64,000 nucleotides of DNA from Chamaea fasciata (lineage: Eukaryota > Chordata > Aves > Passeriformes > Sylviidae): positions 65,049,414-65,113,413 of the forward strand of contig JARCOQ010000005.1 in assembly GCA_029207755.1 (NCBI GenBank), in the 5' to 3' direction. Each line of letters begins with the position of its first letter. Positions within the stretch are counted from its first letter, which is position 1. Below the pieces are notes generated by a model. It did not search any database. It was not told where the DNA came from and worked only from the letters and a program-made list of their open reading frames with translations. The translations under genes were made by a program, and so were the position numbers. Shown one piece after another: positions 22,640-36,153 of this stretch.

Positions 22640-23312
22640 TGTCCTGGTTTAGGGCAAGTTTGGGAGGAAACCTCTGAATGGGGTCCCTCCAGAAAGCAAA
22701 CCGAAGCGGCCCCTCCCCCAACTAGTCTGGGGAAAAAGTTTCCTTAGAGAAATGTGGAAAAAACTGTTTATTCAACAAGCAAAGTGTTCACAAGCACAAA
22801 AGAATGAATAATATCAAACAATAAAACCTCTCGCCGTTCTGAAGTGGGATGGCAAAATTGAGAAAGTCCTTGCCATGTGTTGTAGCTCAGTTTGCTCAGT
22901 CTCTTATCAATCCCTCCAGTGCTGGAAAATGCTGAGGCCCAGGCCCCAGTGGGCCGCAGGTGTGAGCTCTTGGTGCTCTTCTGGGTTTTCAGTCCAGAGC
23001 AGGTTCAAACGGTTCCAAGAAAAATGAAAGGAAAAAAAAAAAAAACAAAACAGTCCAGGGAACTTCTCTGCCTCAGCTAGCTAAAACCAACTAAAAGCAA
23101 AGGAGATCTCTGTCCTGCTGTCTGTCTGTAGTGCAGACAACACTCCAGGAACGGAATGCGGAGGAGTGAGAGCAGTTTCTGCAAACAATCTCAGCGCTTC
23201 TCTTTCTCCCTGCTTCACTCTCAAAACCAGTCTTAAAGATAAAGAACATAATATCCAACATAAACAGAACAGATGACTGGGGATACATGCATTATAAAGT
23301 CACCCTAGGACA
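22640..23312 (-). mobile_element. Solo LTR of an endogenous retrovirus, minus strand
   Basis: The block starts TGTCCTGGTTTAGG and ends CACCCTAGGACA, with inverted TGTCC/GGACA termini. It is flanked by CCTCC (22635-22639) and CCTCT (23313-23317), a 5-bp duplication with one mismatch. AATAAA occurs on the minus strand at 22767-22772, near the left end, so U5 is on the left and the LTR reads leftward. The terminal U5 sequence resembles that of the 11.7-18.5 kb provirus LTR (TGTCTTGGTTTAGG), which suggests a related family. An A-rich run lies near 23029-23044. No internal viral sequence adjoins it. Confidence 0.8.
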
Positions 23313-26300
23313 CCTCTGCACTGTAATATAGTGAAGTTTTTCAGTGGTACATGATGTGTCAACAAAAAGGTCGAAGTCATTGCCAATTTGTCTTTATTCA
23401 CAGACAAGGGTGGAAGGCAAAACTTCTTGGATTGCTTAAGTACCTTCCTGCCCAAATTACCCACCTGACCACGCAAAGTTTTCTAGCAGTCAAGGGGTTA
23501 GAAACACTAATAAAGACGCTCCAGTTCTGAGGTAATAAGTGACAAATCAGTCATTCACACCTCTTCAAGCTGAACAGAAGCACAGTCTTCATAACAGTGT
23601 GGTTAACATCAGAGGTTGGTGTTGTGCACATCACAGGTGCTAAGAAAAAAATGAACGTCCAGGTGTTCAAATAAAGCAGAAGTCAGCGACCATGATCTAC
23701 AGGGATAAGAAAGGGTCATACACTGACCTTAGAGAGGAGCAATAGCTGAAACCAACCACAAGGTGTAGATGGTATTGTGATGAACAGGAGAAGCCTGCCA
23801 CAACTTACTTACCTGTGACTAGGAATAAAAATTACTCCTTACAATAGTCTTTCTATTTGAACACAATGCTGGATGCGTGCTGGCATAAATTACTGTTTTT
23901 CCCACAGGTCATGAAATTAATCTTACTGACAGTATACACTACAAATGTTAGTTCCTGGGTACTTTTCCTCTTCGGTGACATCTTTTTGTCTAGTGAGTAT
24001 AGAGATAATGATTTGGTGACATTTTGTTCAGTAATTCATTTTATCTTTTCAAAACAACTTGAGAATTAACATTGAATTTGCTGGGCAGGGAATTTGAAGG
24101 AATTGGTGTTTTCCATCTTCACTCAGGTTCATCCAAGAAAAGAAAATTCCTTTTCTTACCCAAGGAGACCTACCAAACCCACAAGGGAATCCTAGATGTA
24201 AGGGAGAGTGTCTATGAGACTAGCACACAAATACACTTCAGAAATTTCCTGGTTTGACTTTTCTGCTTTGCATGGGACAATTGAAATATTCACTGAGCCA
24301 AAAACTGGGGGTGAATTGCCTGACACTAATCTGGGAAGTGGGATAACTGTAGTTATGTTGTGAACTGTGTTTTAGTCATGAATACATTTGTTAAGGTTCA
24401 TAGTAGTTCCCTGCCTTTGCTTTAGTTTTGGTTAAAGATGCTCAGAACAAGGAAAAAAGAATTTTGGTTTGAATTTAACTTTTTTTTTTTAAAATTTTTT
24501 TTTAAGAAACTTGTTTTGGATAAGAGAAAGGGAAGTACTTTTCTTTGCATGAAGAAACAGCTGGGGGAAATGGTTCATGCAACCCTAATACCAGCCCTTT
24601 TTCACTGGGGGTGAAAAAGAGAACAGGATTTATCTCTGTTCAGTGATTTTTCTGTGACTGCAAGATCCTTAGCTAATGGTGATCTGCCATATTCCATGAT
24701 GTAAAATATATTTTAGGAGTCAGGGCTGTTCCAGCGGCCAGCCATTTGTGTAGCAAGAATTCAGTAAGCAAGTACAGAGATTACAGAGACAAATATAACA
24801 TTTGGATTTTATGCACTGCTCTAATTGCTTCCTCATGACTGGCTCACAGACAGAATAGACAGAGCTCTGAAATAGGAGGTGGCATGGAAAGAGCAGGGCT
24901 ATTTAGCCCCGAGTCAGCCACCTGTGGATGTGGCACTGCTGCTTCTGCATCCTCACAAGCTCGTCTTTGCAATGCAGTGTTGGGCTTGGTGAACTCATCC
25001 TGCCCTGGCTGCAGCTGAGGGCACCCTGCATTGCACCCTGCTGCAGATCCCCAAACACCCACAGGAAGTCAGCAGACTGAACAAATGCTCTCTGCACACT
25101 AGATCTCTGCATTTAACAGACCTGTTAAAACTAGAGGTTTGGCTCTGTCTTTAGCTGTTAAGTATTGCTCAAAAGTAATTTTAGACCTTCTTTTTTATAT
25201 TATGAACAAAAAGGTGTAACTGATGAGAGTCGTTCTCAAAGAAGCACAGTGCCGGGATGTAATCTGAAAATACATTTTTAGTTCCAACACTGATGATGGA
25301 AGTATTTGGTTGTTTAGACAGTTATTTTCAGTTCTGTCTCTCAAAGGTACCTGGAAATTATTTTAAATGCTTCATAGTGCAAGTTGCAGAGCAGCTCACT
25401 GTACTTATACTGTCAGGGAGTTAATGTTTAGAAAACACTTATTTTTTGTTTTCTTTACTCCACCTCAAAATAAATATATTCTGTTTTATATAAACAGAAA
25501 TAGATCTGTCTACTTTTCGTGCAAAATCTGCCTATAATGTAGTTGAAGAATTTGCTACTCATCTTTTTTCATTTTCAAAATGAAATAAAGAATTAATTGC
25601 TCAACTGCTACTCTGACATCAAGGAAAACTAATTCAGAAATTATTGTGACAGAGCTTAGAAATGGGCTGGGTGCCAGCAAGGAGATATAGGAAATCTAAA
25701 TGCAGTATAATTTTGCTTTATGCAGTTCTCTTTTTGCTGCACTACTGCAGTACAGCGTTCTAGTCAGGGCCTGAGTGTTTCAAAGTTGTTTTTTCTTGCT
25801 CCTGACGCTGTGAGAAGCTTTGGTGCATCTTAGACAAGGGTCAATGAATTTGATGCTTGTCATCTTCAAGCATCCTTCATGTCTCATCAGCTGGGAAAAT
25901 TGAGAAAATCTACATACTCAAATCATACTGATGTCCCAATAAAGACAAAGTTTTCAACTAATCCATAGCAACTTTTAAGAGAAGAAAAGAACCCCAGAGT
26001 ATAACTACATCAGGGAGAAGGTGGGACAGTGGGTTTATTTAGACTTCAAGTTTCAGTAGCTGAATCTGGTTTAAGGCAGAGAAAACTCAAGTTGCTCTGG
26101 ACATTTTGAAGATGAAAAAAAATCTTACTGTCACTGTGCACCTTGAAGAAAGCAGCACTTGTAGCATCAAACTTGTCTGTTCTAGGAGAAACCTTAGAAG
26201 ACCAGGCCAGTGGTCTAACTACCATAATTCATCTGTGCTAAATCTGAGCAGAATATTTCAGGAAAGGCTGCAGGTCTGACTTGCCCCAACCTGCAGTGGG

Positions 26301-29300
26301 TAGAAATCTGATATTCAAACACAGAATTACTTCTTTAATGTACTGGTACATGAAAAAAAATTGCATCTCTAAATGCAGCTGAAGGAATAACTTCTCACTG
26401 CAGCTCTATTCCAGGGCCCATGCTTTAGGGCCATTCCTCCCTTCAAAGAGAAGCCTACTGGCAAACTCAGGGCTGTTTTTATAGAGCAACCACTGAAGAT
26501 GCTGGGTTAAAAATAAAGGCAGAGAAGTCTCCACTTTAGTCATGACTGATCAAAAAATGCCATCTCTGTATCACATCTCTGGTGATTTTTCCAGTGCTCA
26601 TAGTGGGTTTTCTTTAAGGGCAAGGCAGTTTTAAAAAAGGTAAAATTCAAGTGCTCTGCTATGGATAATTTAAGGCAGGGCAACTTGTGTTCTGGAGACT
26701 TTCTAGTTGCAGCTGGTGCCAGAGAAAGGCAAAAGTAAGCTGCTAGATCTGTTTTAAAACTTATCCCTTGAAATACAACCATTTCATTCATAACCCATTT
26801 GTTGTTTTGTTAAAGAGGCCAGCCTTGAATTTTACTGCAGTGCACCACAGGTAGCAAACCTCCAGCATGGGAAATGTGAGCAACAAAATTAATTTTGTTT
26901 TCATTTTTAATTTCAAAAACAGAAAGATCTAAAAAACAAAATAAAGGTTACTTAATTTTCCTATGGCCATAATCATACCTTGCTTACAGTGTATCAGGAG
27001 AGTCAATTAAATCTGCAAATTTTTTGGATGCACTCCTGATTCTCAGCCATTCTGTCTTTGAGGTTTCAACTGTGGTTTAACTGCTGTAGCTTTATCTGGA
27101 GCTAAGCAGCTTGCACCAATTTCAGGTGGCTGCTGCTTATTAAAAAAGTGAACTATACATTTTCTCTGTTCTTAAGGGATATAGCTGAGGTTCTGAGATC
27201 ACATTTGTAAGGAAATTCACATGGCAGTTACTAGACTGCACAAGAAAGAGCAGCATTGGGGGCTGCATTTGCAAAGCTATAGAATGACTTTAAATGAGAG
27301 CAATGCTAGTTTTCCACCATTTTGTCAGCACGGAAAACCTGACCGAAATAGAAATATTCTTGTTTGTACTGTTGTTGTCTCTAGCAGTGAAATTAGATAC
27401 TCACCAGTAAGCTGCAACTCGGGCAAGAACTGTTCAGGCAGCCACAGACAATTCTGCTGTTCATGAATCTAATCAAAATCATGACACTTGCTCCCTTCCT
27501 CTCCTCACGATTTGCCTGTTGCCTGCTCACAAAACAAAATTTTGCTTTTCAAAGTCTGATTTTAAATCATGTCTCATAGCAAAATGAAGACCTCATAGGA
27601 GTCTCTAAGTGCTACCACAGTACAAGTCATTATTTAAATAAATTACTTTCCTCATCACTGGCTTTTTTCCTAGAGCTCTTGCTTTCCTACCCTAGTGGTA
27701 ATCAGGAACAAAATGTACAGAAAACAGGTTTAGTGAAGATCAGGATAAAAAATCAAGACCAATAGCCTAATTTATAATAACCTGCCAAAATACAAATTCT
27801 AACATTAAAGAATGATAATATTTTTAAAATATTTTAAAATCTCCCGATTTCTAGTAACACAAAAACACCTTTACACATTTCAAGTGTGGTTATTCATAAA
27901 TCAGCTAAATTGCTTCAAAACACCATCACCTCTTTAAGCTAATGAGCTGGCTTCACACTGAAGTGTATGTGAAAAGTATTCATATATTTTGTTTTGCAAG
28001 GTTCAAGTGTACAGGTCATAATCTGCACCAAAAAGATAGTAACAAACTGTTTGGAGAAGACAGTGTCTTGATTTAATCAAGCTTATTGCCAAGGGAATGT
28101 GTATCTAGCAGTTTGATGCAGAGCTGTTTGCTTTCTAGATGCTGATAATATAATTGGTAGTATATGAGATTGATGATCCAGTTTGCAATTAATACCAAGC
28201 AATGGCAACATATAAAATTTGGGGTATGGGAGATGTATGAGGAGAAGTATAATTAATGCAGATGACCTGTTAGTGCTCTGCTTTTTTATTAATTTGTTGG
28301 GTTATTTATGTTGAATCCTTTCCTCTGTCTGGATTCTGTTCTATGCTTTTCTTGTGTAGTGAGGGCAGGAATCTGTATGTGATACAGTCAAATTGACAAT
28401 AACAGATATAAGTAACAATATATAGAACAGAGTGACAATTTCCTGCATTCAATTCAATTTATTGAAGGCTTTCTAATATGATGGAAAGATTATTTCTCCC
28501 TTCAGGATAAATGAGCGGGGACTGTCGTGCTATGTATAGTTTGGCTTTTCCCATTCTTTTGGTTCTTTAACTGGTTTTTACTGCAACAGCTTTTGTGGTG
28601 ACTTATTGCATTAACAGGAGTAAAAATGAACTTTCTGTCATTGGAGCACCTACACCCACAGTTTTTTCACAGACTTTTTGGAAAGAAATTTACAGCCTGC
28701 TTTATATGCACAATTAATAGTAACACATTCTCCAATGTTTTTATAGTCAGAGGAAAGGAATAAAATTCAATAGGATTTTTTTCTTCTGTATAAATTTCCT
28801 GTATGCATACCTAAAACAAATTTTACAGCTAAGCTAAGCCTTCAGTTTCATATCTTCAATTTCATGTCTTCATTATGAATGTAAACCGTTACTGAAATCT
28901 CACTGAATGCACTAAAAAATTCTAAATGCAATTCACTTTCTAATCACTGAGATTTTCTTCATTTGACTCCTCCTCATTTTTCATCTCTAAGGAAACAAGC
29001 ATTCATTTTGCCATGAAAATAGGCTCCTGGTCTCTTGATAGTTGACTAGTTCCCACTACAAATACTTCTTTCACCCCATGCCTTAATTTATTGTCTAAGT
29101 CATCTGCTGGTGACATCAATGGTGATATTACAGAGGACTTTGATTGGAGGTGCAGGAGATAAGGCAGCAGAGGGCAGAGGTGGACTGTCCTCAAAGAAGA
29201 TGAGTGATTTCCCAGTGAAGTAGAAGGAAGGAAAGAACAGAACATATTGGGGAGAAGTTGAACTGCTCCTACATAAAAAGATATTTAAAGCTCATGTCAG

Positions 29301-32300
29301 CTGTTCGAAATCCATATACAGAAAACTCAGTTTCAGGGACTGCTTCCATTATGCTAACACTGTGAAAAAAATGATCTTAAAAAAATTAACAATAATTTAT
29401 TCTCAGTAAAAATAAGAATTTTCCTTTCAGACATCCTGGCCTTAAATCCCCTTTCATGTTAGTTGGCTCTGATCCTTGATTCTATTTTTCTGTCCTGTGT
29501 TCCTCTCTCCCTATGACTGCTTCCAAAAAAGTTCCCCAGCTACACATCATTCCAGTCTTCATTATCTTTGGAAAATGCCCCCTGTGATGTACCGGATGTC
29601 TCTAGAGGCTGAGTTTCATGAACCATACTTCATGAATTGTTCTCTACTTTGTAATATGTAATGTAGTGATAAGCTTTTGAACATGAGAAGCTGGAAAGCG
29701 TGAAGGTAGAAGATGCCAATGGACAAGCAAAGAGGTCTGTTTGCTCCAGGCACCACTGACAGCATTGTTAACCACCAGTGGCCTTTCATCTGCAGTGCTT
29801 CTAGCAAAACAGTTTGATGGTATTGTGGGAGTGGAAGTGTTCTGCTCAAGTTCACTGGACACTATGATGAGAAAGAAATACAGAAATGATAAATGACACA
29901 ATGAATGATTCATACACAAGTCACTCTGATTGTTATGAGGATATCATTTAATCCATTTTAAGTTGTGAGAGGAGGAAGAAGGGCAAGGCACTTGCAAATT
30001 GCAATGTATTTGACTGGTATCAGTGCATGATGAACCAGTTGGTCCAAGTGCCAATGTTTGTAAAATGCTTAAGACAGGAGATGATTGCATGTGTAGCCAC
30101 AAGAAATTCAGATGGTGAGACACAAATATTGACTGTTTCTTTCGCTCCTCTGAAACAAGGGCTCAGGAGGAGTGGGATGTTTCCCCTGCAGCATGTAGTA
30201 ATATCACCAATGCTTCTACTGCAACACCAGGTGATCCTCCTTTGTGTTGTCAGAGCAAGAAGACAGCACCCTTCAGTGACCACTCACAGGCTTCTCTGAT
30301 CACCTTTAAAACAAAAAGAGGACCTATTTAGTAGGCCTGATCAACTAAAGGGTATCTTTCATGCTTAAAAAAATTATTCTAAAAAAAAATAGAATATTTG
30401 TAATGCTTTTCCTTGGCTGTTATTGAAAAGCTAAGTGGGTTAAAAGATGGCTGTCTTTGATCCAGTTGACAGTTTTATTACTGTTGATAGCACTTCTAAT
30501 TAATGCCTTGGTTTTTTATCATATCTTTTGTGTGAATGCTCTTTAGAATTTAATTAAATGAGCTGCATCAAACCATGATGCATGATGTCTAGCCCTATGA
30601 AAGGGCTAGACATATCTGGAGTGGGAGAAGACATTGTGTAATCACACCCAGAGCATCTCCTGTAGCTAAGGAAGGGAATATAGTCTTTATGAGAAAATTC
30701 ACACCTGATAAGGAAGCTTCATCACATGTCAGTGAAGTATACCTGAAATCACACAGAGACAGGCCTGGTATCTCTTAACTCTGTCGAAATTGTAGGCCAA
30801 GTCTTCAGGTGAATGAGGGGGTATTGACTCAGTGAAGTCAGTCAATTTGTGTCTGTTTTCATTAAGTGAAATTCTAGTAAACTGCCCCCTGGAGTTGGTT
30901 TGATTTTTAAAAGTAGAAACAGAAATTGATAACAGGTTTCTCTGCTTATGTACTGGCTGATGACACACACAACTAGTATCCAAGCATGTAGTATTTGAGA
31001 TGTTTATCTCCATTTACATAAAAGGCTTAAAATCTACAGCAAGCCACCAATTGTTTAAATAGATTGGGTTTATCAGTGCACTGCTGACAGTAGTTGGACA
31101 GGGAAATAAGGCTTTTTTTTTTCTATACTACAATAAAAGTAACTTGCTTTAAAGGAGGATTATGAGAAATAAAATACAATTGAAGCAATGGTAAATAACC
31201 CTTGCATATGTCAGGGCAAGGACCCTTCCACCCAGACCATTGCATGACTCTACACTGCTAACACCTGTTATTAGCAAAGGATATTTCTGTTCTTCAGTCA
31301 TGACGAAAGGCATAAATTCTCAGAGTAAGTGAAAGTGATTCTGCCCTGGTAACAGATTGACAGCCATCCAGGGTAGACAGGGAGTAACTGTGATTGACTT
31401 ATAACTGGAAGCAGCAGAATTTTGAGTGACATAAATGTGCATGATCTTATAGGACTGCAGTGTGGGTGGATTAATAGACACAGACATGTAGAAGTGGAAA
31501 GCAGTTTCTTGATGATGCACAGGATGCAAGTTTGAACACAAAGCTCTTCAGGAAGTGCCCTGAAATTCATAGTTGTCTTGCCTTTGTTTATCTTTATTCA
31601 AGACAATATAACAACAAGAAGAAAAGCTGACAAAAGCCAAAAAAGAATAGATCACATCCTTGTCTGCTCCTTTTGTCACAACAAAGAAAAAGCATATCAG
31701 AAAAGTCCAAATTCTTTCACGCCACTCTCACACTGGCAGAACTTTCAAGTCTTGGTAGTTTAATTCATGTAAGCATCTAAAAGTTTGGGTGATCTCTGTT
31801 TGCCCCTTCCTATTAGTCTACTAGAAAAAGTAGACCAGAATTACTGGGGGAAGAGGGGGATTAGTTCCAGCATTTCTGTTTTTGTTTCGTGCTGAAAAGG
31901 AAACAAAGAACTTTGAAATAAAAAAATGAGTGGAAAACCTGAAAAATCATTCTTGAGTCTCTGAAATTATTTGTTTAGGTTTCATTCCAAATTAAGACAA
32001 TGGCTTGCTATTTTGTTTTGTTTCTAAATGAGAATCAGGCTACACTTGACAGGCATATTATTCTAATGGCCATGCTCTATCCTGTCAGGATCTGCTGGAT
32101 GGAAAAAAAAAAACAAAGGAGACTGCAACTTTTATGAAATGCTAAAAAAGATAAATTAACAATGTTTGGGATTGAAATCACTTTTTATTTTAAAGTCTGT
32201 CTTAGTGCAGAGTAGTTATAGTTAAAACAATATAAAGAACTGAAAAAAATATAAAATGATAGGTAGTAGATATTTTTAGATAACATTTTGCCCAGTGTCT

Positions 32301-33299
32301 AACATTTTCATTTGCTGCTCATTTGTAGCTGCTTTATTCTAGATTTTATGTCCAAACTTCTGACTTTTCCCTCTGACCTGATGAACTCTTAGAAGTCAGC
32401 AAAAGAATTCTTAGGGATTTTTAAGTATGCAGAAGCTGTAAAGCCAGCTACAAAAGTAAACAAGGAAGATCAATACCAGTGATAACTCCCATCTTCAGAA
32501 GGATATCATCATTCAATTTCAGTTCTCCTCTCCAAAGAAGAGTCAAGAGCTGTGGAGTCCAGTGTCCTCCATCAAGTAGCATTGCCTTCATTTAGACTGA
32601 TGCACTAGGCAGCATTTGAATTGTTTTGAGTCCAGCACTGTAGTTTGTTTTTGCTTAAACTTGTGTCTATGGAAAGTCCCTTTTTTGAGTTGCCTTGTCA
32701 GTGTTTGCATTTCTCTCATTCCAACACTTTCCTGGCATTATTTCTGTTCTTCTACCTGAAGCGTTCCTTTTTCTCCACTGCATCTTGTCTCATCCCCAAC
32801 AGGCTTGAAAGAAAAGGTCCAAATTCAATTTTCTTTACATATCTGTGTTCCCTACAAATCTAGGTGGCACATCATGTGTGTTCTGAGATGTCTGGTATCT
32901 ATAAAATAGCTATGAGCCTTTAAAGGCTAATTCCACATTTGTGGCAAAATAGCCTCCTTTTCTGCTCGAGTATTTCAGTTCAGTGTGGAGACCATTTTCA
33001 GATTTCCAAAGGAGATATTTTAGAAATTGCACAAAACAGTAAGGAGAATGAGAGTGTAGTGTTAGGTTCATATGAGAAAAATCTGAAAACTGGCAATGAT
33101 CAACAGAGAGACTCTCAAGCCATTTACTTTTGAAGGTTCCAGCAATAAAGCAAAGGCATGTTCCAGACAGTAAGGAAAAGGGCTGATCTGCTTCAAAATT
33201 CAGCATCTGCATGGTTGATGTTGTAGGTCCAGCACTGTGTGGTCGAAATGTATTCTTTCAAAGCTTAATATTTAAGCTGAAATATTTGTTTTGCATGTG

Positions 33300-33332
<33 letters not shown>

Positions 33333-35894
33333 GCTTTCTTTCTCAACTTGTCTCCTGAGACCTGCACTGGGGAAGTGGGGGATTTTATACGAAATTAATG
33401 AGCATCACTGAAATATTTAAAAATGTGTATTTCACATTTGGTGTTGGTAGTTTAGAAAACATTATGATTTTGCTCACTCATGCTCTGCATTGCTTGCATA
33501 TCACTTTCCCGGTAAAATATACTTCAGACTTCTTTTCATTCATTAAGCATCAAGAAAAATTCAAACCTCATTACAGAAGTAACAACAGCTAGTTAGTCAC
33601 CCTACCAAATATTTAAAGATACAATGTTGTGTAAATAATTTGTCCAAAATGTTCTTCCTGTTACTTCCTGTTGTAATAATCTCTTCTCTTTTTCCTCTTT
33701 AATCTTCCACCTTTTCCTTTGTTCATAATATTTAGTCTAATAATAAATAGTGTTATTCTCTAGTTGTCCACTTTACAAAACATTATCTCGGTGTTGCACA
33801 GAGATGAAAAAGTCAAAGGGAATTTTAAGAGTTACTAAGAAAAGAAAATAGGACAGAAACTATCATCAACTACTGCACAAATTCCTGGTGCATTTTCAAC
33901 TTCAACTTTTACAAAGAACTAGAAAGACTACAGAGAAGGAGTGCAAGTGTGATTTAAGTTATAGAGTGATTTATACATGAGGAAGTACTTAATGGTTTCA
34001 TTAACTTGGCAAAAAAAGAAAGCAGGAGATGTTATCTGGATCTATATAAGATATGTGGAGCACAGAAAGTGACTAGGAAATAACTACTCATTATTTCTTG
34101 CAACACAGAAGTAAAGGATACCCAGTGAATTTATACACCATAATAAATTTGCTTTAATACAAACTCACAACAGCACTGGACATAACTGAAACTCAGCACC
34201 ACAGGGTTTGAGGAGGCCAAGATCAGAATGGATGTGAAAACCAGCCTGAACAAATTCAGAGGAGAAATACATTTGTGGCTACATTCATCCCTTATGTCGA
34301 TTCTTTAAAGCTATTACCTGGCTTGAAGCTACAAGATTATTTCAGGAAAAGATCACTCAGAATTTTTCCTGCTTTTTATAGTCCTTCCTAAAATAGTACT
34401 TATGTTTTCCTACTGCTGAACAGAGGATAATGAACTAGGGGAACCTTTGGTCTAATTTTGTGCCATTATTCTTACATTCTCTGAATGATGGCATTTTGAC
34501 AATATGCTCAGAAACCTGTTTCTATATTGAAGTGTAGTGAGTGATGTATCTCCTGGAGATTTTGACTTCATCTTCCTTGACATAATTTCACCTCACCAGA
34601 GCAGACATGTTGGTCTTGAGCAATGTAAGAATCACTGGTCCAAGGAAAAGTTTTGTTTGTGTGAAGTTTTGAAAAAAGATGGTTATATTTCCAAAAACTA
34701 ACAAGAAAATGGAAGATAAGAAACTCCGAGTAATCTGGGATATGTATTTCTAACTGAACTTTACTAATGGTGGTTTCCTGCTGTGGTTATTTTCATACAT
34801 TTATTGAGAAGAGCTATTTTCCTCACTCTGGTTATGTCTTATAAAATTCCACAGTATAGAACTCTCACTCACACTTGCCAGGGATAAAACACTGGTGTGC
34901 TGTAATTTAACTATAAGCAAGGTGGTTTAAATAGTGGTTATGGTTTGTCTGGTTTGTCTTTAATCAGCAGGCTTAGGATATGCATTTTTGCTTTGTAGAA
35001 ACTTTCAAATCTTCCTTTACATCTTTCTTTTCCCACTGCAGCAGTAATTCCTCATGTGCTCTTTAGTGGTCATAGGACCATGCAGCTCCCCAGAGAGATA
35101 GGCAGGACTTTGCTAAAATAACAGTTGTATTTGGGGCAAGAGTAAGCAAAATAAATTAGAGCCTGTATTTCTGAAGGGTGATTTATGCCAATAGGGTGAT
35201 CCTAGTACAATATGAAACAGCACTGTGTTAATCTCAACAGAACTACTTTGTTTGATGGGGGTTTAAAATCTGAACCCATGTGTGCAAGATTCTTTCCTTA
35301 AGTGGATGCAATTATCAGCACTGTACGTGGGCAAGGTTTTGCTTCTGTCTCCTCCTCTCTTTATGGCCCAGCAACCCTACAGTTGCACTGTTTATCCCGT
35401 TGCTTTTCTGGAAGTTTATCCACACACCATGGCAAGGTGCATTTGTGGCTGCCTGTCGCTAGTTGCACAAGTTTTGATGCCACAGGCCTGGTGGGAGTAA
35501 AAGCACAGCAGCACTGGCTTTGCTGCAGCCTTACTTCTGTCATCATGTGACACTTGTTTCTGAGACTTATGAGTTTTGATGGCTAAATTTTGGAAGAAAA
35601 TATCTTGTCGACTAAAGGTAATACTTTATACCTTTGGTGTAAGAAACATGGCAGATGCCAAACCTTGCATCCAGAGGTGACTGATACATTTTATGTCATC
35701 AGCTGAAGGCACTTCAGCTGCAACTCTCTCATCTTTCTTTTCCTGAAATGAACTCAAGATTTTGTGAGGGATGGTGCTGTGCCACACACTGCAGTTGGAA
35801 TGGTATTACTGGAATGTAATACACACTGGAATGAAATACATGGATTGGCTTCCACCCAGTTGACTTCCTGCAGGCTACTCCATCTCCTTTAACT
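23313..35894. other. Long non-coding AT-rich stretch
   Basis: No gene, RNA gene or confidently identified transposon is seen in this 12.6 kb. It includes a T31 homopolymer at 33301-33331. ORFs are short and of chance type on both strands. Confidence 0.5.
33301..33331. repeat. T31 homopolymer
   Basis: There are thirty-one consecutive T on the plus strand. It could be the tail of a minus-strand retroposed copy, but the flank shows no recognisable parent, so it is called a simple repeat. Confidence 0.95.
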
Positions 35895-36153
35895 GACAGG
35901 ACCAAAGGCAATAGGCACAAACTGAAATTCAGGAAGCTCCATCTGAGCTTCAGAAAACACTCTTTTACTGTGAGTGTGACCAAGCTGACACACATTGCCC
36001 AGGAAGGTTATAGAGTCTTCCCCCTTGGAGATATTCAGAAGCAATCTGAACATGATCCTGGGTAGTCAGCTCTAGGTGGCCCTGCTTGAGCAGTTTATAC
36101 CAGATGGTCCTCCAGAGGTCTCTTCCAAACTCAGCCATTTTGTGATTCTGTGG
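35895..36153 (+). mobile_element. CR1 LINE 3' fragment, plus strand
   Basis: The segment follows the CR1 ORF2 end and 3' UTR in order: a GACAGGACCAAAGGCAATAG-like phrase, TTTTACTGTGAG, ATTGCCCAGGAAGGTTATAG, GGAGATATTCA, then GGTCCTCCAGAGGTCTCTTCC, ending at TTTTGTGATTCTGTGG, the CR1 octamer terminus. It is a 5'-truncated, diverged copy. Confidence 0.88.

Noticed and set aside
33301..33331. T31 run as the poly(A) tail of a processed pseudogene on the minus strand
   Set aside because: The adjoining sequence gives no protein-like or known transcript reading and no flanking target duplication was found.
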